From Treponema sp. (GTDB taxonomy: Bacteria > Spirochaetota > Spirochaetia > Treponematales > Breznakiellaceae): 6,274 nt of DNA. The position numbers and the translations under genes are program-made. The notes under the pieces are model-generated. The model worked only from the letters and a program-made list of their open reading frames with translations. It did no database searches and was not told where the DNA came from. Positions 1 through 4,446 of this stretch are shown in pieces (position 1 is the first letter of the stretch; each line of letters starts with the position of its first letter). The stretch spans positions 1-6,274 of the forward strand of contig WQRS01000081.1 in the NCBI GenBank assembly GCA_009786615.1, in the 5' to 3' direction.

Positions 1-111
1 GAAGCAAAAGAAGTTGCAGGCTGGATAACGCCCGTTCCAGGCGGCGTAGGTCCGATGACCATCGCCATGCTGTTGCGGAATGTACTTGCGGCGGCGGCAG
101 GGAACAGATAA
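1..111 (+). CDS. folD: FolD C-terminus (methylenetetrahydrofolate dehydrogenase/cyclohydrolase), 5'-truncated
   Basis: The reading frame is open from the first base and stops at TAA 109-111, giving 36 residues. It contains [18 protein letters not shown], the highly conserved C-terminal signature of FolD, in which the PGGVGP loop lines the nucleotide-binding site. FolD is a cytoplasmic bifunctional enzyme: it oxidises 5,10-methylene-tetrahydrofolate to the methenyl form with NAD(P)+ and hydrolyses that to 10-formyl-tetrahydrofolate. The bulk of the gene, including the catalytic Lys and Tyr region, lies upstream of the window. The gene ends 12 nt before folE2 with no terminator visible between them, so the two are probably co-transcribed as a folate cluster. 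The family call rests on one short but very specific motif. Confidence 0.93.
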   Translation, partial: EAKEVAGWITPVPGGVGPMTIAMLLRNVLAAAAGNR

Positions 112-123
112 GATATACCCAAT

Positions 124-957
124 ATGGCAATAAACAGCTTTCCCATGCCCGATGTGCAAAACCAGGCTGACAACCGCGAAGTTCCCCTTTCAAAAGTGGG
201 CGTTAAAGGGCTTGAATATCCCATCCGCGTATTGGACAAAGAAAAGAAAATACAACATACCACGGCAAAGGCAGACCTTTTCGCAGACCTCCCACATCAT
301 TTCAAGGGAACCCACATGAGCCGTTTTGTAGAAATTTTTCACTGCTACCGTGAAGACCTTTCCATGCACCGCTTTTTGGAAATGCTTAAAAACGTACAGG
401 AAGATTTACAGGCGCAATCGGCTTACGGCTCTTTAGCTTTCCCCTACTTTGTGGAAAAAAAGGCACCGGTTTCTTTGCTTCCGGGTATTGTCGCCTATCA
501 ATGCCGCTACCGGGGGAGAGTTTCAAAAAACAGGGAATTAAGTGAAAGCCGTCTTGACCCGCGCGCCAGTGAAAAAAACTTTTCAGTGGCGATTAGCGTG
601 CCTGTAAATACGGTTTGCCCTTGTTCCAAAGCGATTTCTGAGCGCGGGGCGCATAATCAGCGTGGCATCGTTACCGTGGAATTGGAAAACGGGCCGTTTT
701 TCTGGATCGAAGATATTATAACGCTGGTGGAAAGTTCATCATCAAGCCCTGTGTATTCTTTGGTTAAACGGGAAGATGAAAAGTACATCACCGAAAATGC
801 GTATGATAACCCCAAGTTTGTCGAAGATTTGGTGCGGGATGTTTATATCAAAATTAAGGATTTGAATCAATTTATGAGCTTTTCTGTTGAGGCAGAAAAC
901 TTCGAAAGCATCCACAACCACAGCGCGTATGCGTTTGCGGAGTTTTCCGCCGCTTAA
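124..957 (+). CDS. folE2: GTP cyclohydrolase IB (FolE2), 277 aa
   Basis: This enzyme converts GTP to 7,8-dihydroneopterin triphosphate, the first step of the pterin branch of folate synthesis (also used for queuosine and biopterin in some organisms). The protein has the family's usual length. It carries the motif VNTVCPCSKAISERGAHNQRG at 161-181, with metal/active-site Cys165 and His177, and a C-terminal IHNHSAYA at 263-270 with His264. Glu219 and Glu234 sit at spacings matching the acidic ligands I remember from the Neisseria enzyme. The N-terminus has the typical MPDVQ start. Type IB enzymes are unrelated in sequence to FolE and can use metals other than zinc; some are Zur-regulated backups. 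Here the gene follows folD by 12 nt and no operator is visible, which suggests a housekeeping role. The ribosome binding site is weak (AAGAT about 10 nt upstream); no better start is available. Confidence 0.95.
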   Translation: MAINSFPMPDVQNQADNREVPLSKVGVKGLEYPIRVLDKEKKIQHTTAKADLFADLPHHFKGTHMSRFVEIFHCYREDLSMHRFLEMLKNVQEDLQAQSAYGSLAFPYFVEKKAPVSLLPGIVAYQCRYRGRVSKNRELSESRLDPRASEKNFSVAISVPVNTVCPCSKAISERGAHNQRGIVTVELENGPFFWIEDIITLVESSSSSPVYSLVKREDEKYITENAYDNPKFVEDLVRDVYIKIKDLNQFMSFSVEAENFESIHNHSAYAFAEFSAA

Positions 958-981
958 AATGCCGTAATTAGTCAGGCGATC

Positions 982-1010
982 TTGTCCCGGCTACATGAAA
1001 GTGCTATACT
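982..1010 (+). promoter_or_regulatory. Sigma-70 type extended -10 promoter for the 1017-2572 gene block
   Basis: The -35 element TTGTCC (982-987, 4/6 to consensus) and the -10 element TATACT (1005-1010, 5/6) are separated by exactly 17 nt. The -10 is preceded by TGC (1002-1004), an extended -10 motif. It lies in the 59-nt gap after folE2, the only place where a new unit could start. The standard spacing puts +1 at about 1017, the A of the next gene's ATG. This is a prediction from sequence only. Confidence 0.6.
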
Positions 1011-1016
1011 CACTGT

Positions 1017-2036
1017 ATGCGGAGATTTTTTTTCCTGTGCGCTCTTTTAGCTCTCAATTTTTCCGTCGGTTTGTCCGCACAAGCAGGTACCACTTCCAAT
1101 TTCCCTTTCGCTTTGGTTCTCAATGCCGCTGAGTTCACTTCCGGCATGGCAGGTATTTGGCAGGCGGATTGGCCGCTTTACCTGCCTCCTGATGCCTTCA
1201 GGGTGCTTCACGGGGATGTCTCTGCGATAACGCTTACAGGAGGCGGCTTTGCGGATGAGTTTTCACTTGCATTCAGGCAGGATGAAAACGGCAATCCGCA
1301 CCATTTTCCGTTTATGTTTGGCGGCAGGATGGCGCAGGTCAGGTTGTATTTTCTTGACGATATTTTGCAGAGAGTAACCGTACATTTTCCCATAAGCGGA
1401 GAGGTAATGGAATTTGAGATTCTTGAGCACCAGAACCTTGGTTCGGGGGAAGGCGGACGTTTTAAATACGCGTATCCTTCGCTTGTCAGGGCGAATATAG
1501 GCGGCTCGTGGTTTTTTATCACACTCTCCCGCTGGTCAAGGGGAATTACCGAAACGTGGTTTGGCGAGGGAGGAAATTTTGTTTCCGCCTACTTTTTTTC
1601 ACTGGACGAAGAACCTGACATGGGTTTACGGATACGGTATGTAAGGGATTTTTCAAGCCCCGGCGCCCCTTTCGCGCGCTGGTATTTTGACAGCTGGGGA
1701 ATGGCGATGCACATTGCAGACCCGGCGGGGGATTTTTCTGTCCTGCGCCATTTAGACGCGCTTCCCCGTTATTGGGAACGCCAAACAACCGGCGGGGGAG
1801 GGGGAGGCAGCTTTTACCTTCAGTGGGATGCTCAAGGATTCCTTGTGCGAATGACTGAAGGAATATACGCAGATGCCGCTCTTGCCGGTTTTGAATCCCG
1901 TTTTGAGTACACCCTTGATGAGCAAGGCAATTGGATAACGCGTCAGGAAATACTTGTAAGCCGGCAAGAAGAGCTGTTATTCTTTACGCATGGAACAGTT
2001 TTTACCCGCGTTTTGGAGTACGCCCGGCATGAGTGA
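1017..2036 (+). CDS. Exported protein of unknown function, 339 aa, with C-terminal YD-like repeats
   Basis: I do not recognise the family. The N-terminus is a classic Sec signal peptide: MRR, a hydrophobic core at 4-19, and a signal peptidase I site AQA at 21-23, with cleavage expected before Gly24. The mature protein is rich in aromatic residues and glycine and alternates polar and hydrophobic residues, suggesting mostly beta structure in the periplasm or at the outer membrane. No later transmembrane helix is seen. Two related segments near the C-terminus, about 266-281 (YLQWDAQGFLVRMTE) and 296-311 (YTLDEQGNWITRQE), resemble single YD-type repeats (YxYDxxGN). They are preceded by a run of six glycines at 259-264. 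The ATG has no Shine-Dalgarno sequence but sits at the predicted transcription start, and the signal peptide fits this start well. The last 8 bases overlap the next gene, so translation is probably coupled. Confidence 0.8.
   Translation: MRRFFFLCALLALNFSVGLSAQAGTTSNFPFALVLNAAEFTSGMAGIWQADWPLYLPPDAFRVLHGDVSAITLTGGGFADEFSLAFRQDENGNPHHFPFMFGGRMAQVRLYFLDDILQRVTVHFPISGEVMEFEILEHQNLGSGEGGRFKYAYPSLVRANIGGSWFFITLSRWSRGITETWFGEGGNFVSAYFFSLDEEPDMGLRIRYVRDFSSPGAPFARWYFDSWGMAMHIADPAGDFSVLRHLDALPRYWERQTTGGGGGGSFYLQWDAQGFLVRMTEGIYADAALAGFESRFEYTLDEQGNWITRQEILVSRQEELLFFTHGTVFTRVLEYARHE
1791..1808 (+). repeat. G-rich tract encoding Gly6
   Basis: Eighteen bases contain two G5 runs separated by one A, flanked by further GG pairs, inside the exported-protein gene (codons 259-264, all Gly). 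The tract could slip during replication or form a two-layer G-quadruplex on the coding strand. In this copy the frame is intact. Confidence 0.5.
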
Positions 2037-2292
2037 ATTGTGTAAAGTTCCTGACTGGAGAACTGTTAAGTACCAATCGGTTTTTGAGAATGCACTTTCC
2101 GGCTTACATCGCCGGACGGAATCCGATAGCGAATGTACTGTGCAGGACATCGAAAAGGTGCTTAAGCAGATGTATATTCGCGACGGGGCGGACGGCGGAC
2201 GCGGAGAATTGCAAGACATTATCATGGCGGCTAATATAGCCGCCCACGAATACTATATTGCCCAATGGAAGGCACAAGCGAGGAGAGAGTAA
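2029..2292 (+). CDS. Small protein of unknown function, 87 aa
   Basis: I do not recognise the family. The protein starts MSELCKVPDW and ends in a long helical stretch (about 60-87) rich in Ala, Ile, Tyr and Lys/Arg. It has no signal peptide or membrane segment, so a soluble cytoplasmic protein is likely. The ATG at 2029 is chosen because GGAG (2015-2018) lies 10 nt upstream. An in-frame ATG at 1990 would add 13 residues but has no ribosome binding site and would lengthen the overlap with the upstream gene to 47 bp. With the start at 2029, the gene overlaps the exported-protein stop by 8 bp, and its own stop is 1 nt before the parvulin ATG. This packing argues that it is a real, translated gene. 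It contains a single Cys (residue 5). Confidence 0.72.
   Translation: MSELCKVPDWRTVKYQSVFENALSGLHRRTESDSECTVQDIEKVLKQMYIRDGADGGRGELQDIIMAANIAAHEYYIAQWKAQARRE
2281..2287 (+). promoter_or_regulatory. Ribosome binding site of the parvulin gene
   Basis: AGGAGAG lies 6 nt before the ATG at 2294 and inside the last codons of the upstream small gene. It fixes the parvulin start at MEWRASHILV and excludes the in-frame ATG at 2258, which would add 12 residues upstream of the conserved domain. Confidence 0.85.
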
Positions 2293-2293
2293 A

Positions 2294-2572
2294 ATGGAGT
2301 GGAGAGCAAGTCATATTTTGGTAAAGGATCGCGCGGCAGCCGATGACCTGTTACAGAAGGTTAAACAGGGAGGTTCTTTCGAATCATTGGCGCGTGAGTT
2401 TTCAACGTGCCCTTCAAAATCCTCAGGCGGGGATTTGGGTTGGTTTGGTGAGGGGAAAATGGTTGCCCCATTTGAGGCTGCGGTCAAACGCCTTTCACCG
2501 GGTTCTGTTGGTGATGTGGTTCAAACACAGTTTGGTTATCACCTTATCAAATGCACCGGGCGCAAAGACTGA
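2294..2572 (+). CDS. ppiC: Stand-alone parvulin-type peptidyl-prolyl cis-trans isomerase, 92 aa
   Basis: This is a single parvulin domain almost the same size as E. coli PpiC (93 aa), catalysing cis-trans isomerisation of the peptide bond before proline. The expected landmarks are in order: ASHILVK (5-11) with His7, Cys39 in the active-site loop, GGDLGWF (45-51), the Met57/Phe60 pair of the proline pocket (KMVAPFEAAV), and FGYHLIK (80-86) with His83. There is no signal peptide or anchor, so it should act in the cytoplasm, unlike SurA/PrsA-type chaperones. It is the third gene of a compact block behind an exported protein and a small unknown protein. This hints at a folding role but does not prove one. 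The symbol is given by family resemblance; orthology to E. coli ppiC is not established. Confidence 0.93.
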   Translation: MEWRASHILVKDRAAADDLLQKVKQGGSFESLAREFSTCPSKSSGGDLGWFGEGKMVAPFEAAVKRLSPGSVGDVVQTQFGYHLIKCTGRKD

Positions 2573-2587
2573 CAGCTTGAACTGATA

Positions 2588-2673
2588 GGCTCTGATTAGA
2601 GCTGTTCGGAGACTTGTGAGGCAACCAACCGGGTTGTCGAACAAGTCCATTGACAGATGTCAATCAGAGAACC
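2588..2673 (+). promoter_or_regulatory. Candidate structured leader RNA with mutually exclusive folds
   Basis: Inverted repeats fill this stretch between ppiC and the HD-GYP gene. Local hairpins are H1 (GCTCT 2589-2593 with AGAGC 2598-2602, loop GATT), H2 (7-bp outer stem 2611-2617/2641-2647, GA/GA internal loop, 7-bp inner stem 2620-2626/2632-2638, loop AACCG) and H3 (ATTGAC 2649-2654 with GTCAAT 2659-2664). A perfect 8-bp long-range stem, CTCTGATT 2590-2597 with AATCAGAG 2662-2669, encloses H2 but uses bases of H1 and H3. TGTTCG 2603-2608 can also pair with CGAACA 2638-2643, competing with the outer stem of H2. No known riboswitch consensus was recognised. Transcription through this region on the + strand is assumed, because no clear promoter was found upstream of it. 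Confidence 0.5.
2649..2664. repeat. Perfect 7+2+7 palindrome, operator-like
   Basis: ATTGACAGATGTCAAT is a perfect inverted repeat with a GA spacer. It contains TTGACA (2650-2655), an exact -35 hexamer, with a poor -10 candidate CTTAAT (2673-2678) 17 nt downstream. It could be a binding site for a dimeric repressor over the HD-GYP promoter, or simply hairpin H3 of the RNA structure. Confidence 0.4.
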
Positions 2674-2712
2674 TTAATCCAAAGATTCTTTTCAATTACG
2701 TAATACATAAAA

Positions 2713-2718
2713 AAAGGA
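2713..2718 (+). promoter_or_regulatory. Ribosome binding site of the HD-GYP gene
   Basis: AAAGGA lies 7 nt before the ATG at 2726, following an A-rich stretch. It lies outside the competing hairpins (which end at 2673), so any RNA control would have to work by transcript termination, stability or longer-range pairing rather than by simple masking. Confidence 0.75.
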
Positions 2719-2725
2719 CAGCAGA

Positions 2726-3967
2726 ATGTTTGATATTGAATCGATGATAAAAATTGACTCTGAGCTTAATCGAATAAAGGACTTGGATATTCTTTTGGAG
2801 AGGATTCTCCTTGAAGCTCGCAGTGTAGTTTCTGCTGATGCGGGCTCTATTTATTTATTTCAGGCGGCAGATGTTGACAGCGGAAAAACAAACGAACTTG
2901 CGATAAAATATTCGCAAAACAACACGCTTGAGAAAAGCCTTCCCGCCGGGCAAAAGCTCATTTATTCAGTCTTTACTGTTCCCATTAACGACAAAACAAT
3001 TTCAGGTTATTGCGCGCAAACAAAACAAATAATAAATGTGCGCGATGCGTATAATTTGCCCGGCGATGTTCCTTATTCCTTCGGCAAGCACTATGATGAA
3101 ATTTCCGGTTACAGAACAACTTCAATATTGACCATTCCTTTAACAAGTGCCGAAGGAAGGCTTTTGGGCGTCATCCAGGTTATCAACGCAATCGACGAAT
3201 CAGGAAACATAGTTCCTTTCACCGAAGAAGATGAGATTCACATTGCGCATTTTGCTACAACAGCAAGCATTTCACTTGAAAAAGCCCAAACAATGCGCAC
3301 CATGATTTTGCGTCTTATAAAGATGGCGGAACTTAGAGACCCAAAAGAAACCGGAAGCCATGCGAACCGTGTTGCAGGATATGCTGTGGAGATTTATGAT
3401 CGCTGGGCAAACCGCAAAGGTGTGATGTACCAAAACAAGGAGAAATTCAAGGACAGCCTGCGAATCGCGTCTATGCTTCATGACGTTGGAAAAGTGGCAA
3501 TATCTGATACAATTCTGAAAAAACCCGATCGCTTCACCAATGATGAATTAAAAATAATGCAAAAACACACAGTTTACGGTGCGGCGCTTTTTGACGATTC
3601 CCAATCTTCACTTGACGTTTTATCGCGCTACATTGCCTTTACCCACCACGAAAACTGGGACGGCAGCGGTTACCCTGGGTGGGTTGACACCGGCTCAGGC
3701 GTTTCTACAAAAACTGATGCAAACGGGGCGGTGCTTGGTAAAAAAGGCAGTGAAATCCCTCTTGTCGGGCGCATTGTAGGTTTAGCCGATGTATTTGACG
3801 CGCTTTCTTCCAAGCGCGTTTACAAAGCGGCGTGGGGGGAAGAAGATGTGCTTAAAGAAATAAGAGCGCTTTCAGGAACCAAGTTTGATCCTGAACTGGT
3901 GGAAATTTTCTTTGAAGCCCTTCCAAGCATAAGGCAGATACAAGCGCTTTACCCGGAAGTTACTTAA
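2726..3967 (+). CDS. GAF/HD-GYP domain protein, predicted cyclic-di-GMP phosphodiesterase, 413 aa
   Basis: The N-terminal part (about 18-188) is a GAF sensory domain: a leading helix, then AGSIYLF, ISGYCAQTKQIINVRDAY and SILTIPLTSAEGRLLGVIQVIN. The C-terminal part (about 191-405) is an HD-GYP domain with the metal-binding set complete: His212 (TGSHANRV), HD 252-253 with Lys256 (LHDVGKVAI), His281, HHE 307-309, GYP 315-317 and Asp355 (LADVFDAL). HD-GYP enzymes hydrolyse cyclic-di-GMP to pGpG or GMP; the GAF domain presumably tunes this by a ligand or redox state. No membrane segment or receiver domain is seen, so it is cytoplasmic. About 20 residues rich in Gly, Ser and Thr are inserted between GYPG and IPLVGRI. 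The first metal motif, RDPKETGSH, has one residue more than the usual RDxxTxxH. The gene appears monocistronic and its stop overlaps that of the convergent yaiI-type gene. Confidence 0.94.
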   Translation: MFDIESMIKIDSELNRIKDLDILLERILLEARSVVSADAGSIYLFQAADVDSGKTNELAIKYSQNNTLEKSLPAGQKLIYSVFTVPINDKTISGYCAQTKQIINVRDAYNLPGDVPYSFGKHYDEISGYRTTSILTIPLTSAEGRLLGVIQVINAIDESGNIVPFTEEDEIHIAHFATTASISLEKAQTMRTMILRLIKMAELRDPKETGSHANRVAGYAVEIYDRWANRKGVMYQNKEKFKDSLRIASMLHDVGKVAISDTILKKPDRFTNDELKIMQKHTVYGAALFDDSQSSLDVLSRYIAFTHHENWDGSGYPGWVDTGSGVSTKTDANGAVLGKKGSEIPLVGRIVGLADVFDALSSKRVYKAAWGEEDVLKEIRALSGTKFDPELVEIFFEALPSIRQIQALYPEVT

Positions 3968-4446
3968 ACCTTCCAGGTTTGTACTGAAACGGTCTTTTTT
4001 TTCATAAGACGGGTAAGTTCCCGGTCAAGACTGTTGGCAAGATGATTGAGTTCCTTTTTGCCGTACGAGGCAATACGCTCTTTTTCCTGCCCGGTTTCCG
4101 CAAGCCCAACAATAAAATCTCTTATAGAACGGAGTTCGTGGATGTTTTCAGCTGTGAAAACTCTCCCCCGATCATCAAGCACCGTAACACCGGCTTGCAC
4201 CAAACGCTCTGCCAAGGGCAGATCGCGTGTCAGAACAATATCATCATCGTGCGCAAGCTCTACAAGACGATCATCTGCCGAACCGTCTGCAGTTGAGCAT
4301 AATTCCATTGTTGCCAGTTCACCGTCAGTTCCGGGAATAAGCCTGTTTGCGGCGAAAATCACCTGCAATTTTAGGCGGGAAGAAAAACGTAACACCATTT
4401 CGCGAGCCTGACGCGGGCATGAGTCAGCATCAACCAGTATGCGCAT
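3964..4446 (-). CDS. YaiI/YqxD family protein (UPF0178, DUF188), 160 aa
   Basis: The protein starts MRILVDADSCP, the family hallmark, followed by the AAN motif (32-34), GSADDRLVELA (55-65), VLTRDLPLAERL (71-82) and the RG-V-T-ENI segment (93-102). The acidic residues Asp6, Asp8, Asp59 and Asp75 form a PIN-like cluster. The family is related in fold to PIN/NYN nucleases and is widely conserved, but no activity has been firmly assigned, so no function is claimed. The start at 4446 is supported by GAGGAAG just upstream and by the family's N-terminus; an open frame continues 50 codons further up, but that stretch lies in the manA end and resembles nothing. The gene overlaps the fusion gene by 17 bp, so translation is likely coupled. 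Its stop shares TTAA with the HD-GYP stop. Confidence 0.92.
   Translation of the reverse strand: MRILVDADSCPRQAREMVLRFSSRLKLQVIFAANRLIPGTDGELATMELCSTADGSADDRLVELAHDDDIVLTRDLPLAERLVQAGVTVLDDRGRVFTAENIHELRSIRDFIVGLAETGQEKERIASYGKKELNHLANSLDRELTRLMKKKTVSVQTWKV

Noticed and set aside
1017..1046. Cys8 in the signal peptide of the exported protein as a lipobox cysteine
   Set aside because: It lies within the first 8 residues, before the hydrophobic core is complete; a signal peptidase I site at 21-23 fits far better.
1208..1967. Three - strand frames opposite the exported-protein gene
   Set aside because: No ribosome binding sites or motifs; the + strand gene has a signal peptide, a promoter and coupled neighbours.
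2588..2673. Known cyclic-di-GMP riboswitch or hammerhead ribozyme
   Set aside because: The conserved GEMM core is absent. CTGATT resembles the hammerhead CUGANGA core only partly, and no GAAA partner or cleavage site is placed correctly.
2588..2673. tRNA-like gene on the reverse strand (contains GTTCGA)
   Set aside because: No acceptor, D-arm or anticodon arm can be drawn at tRNA spacing; the GTTCGA lies in the wall of the central hairpin.
2611..2692. Rho-independent terminator after ppiC
   Set aside because: The strong hairpin is followed by CCATTGACAG, not by a T-run; the nearest T-rich stretch (2686-2692) follows only a 4-bp stem.
4046..4411. 121-aa + strand frame opposite the YaiI/YqxD-type gene
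   Set aside because: It is Ser/Arg-rich with no recognisable motif and lies wholly antisense to a gene with clear family motifs: a shadow frame.
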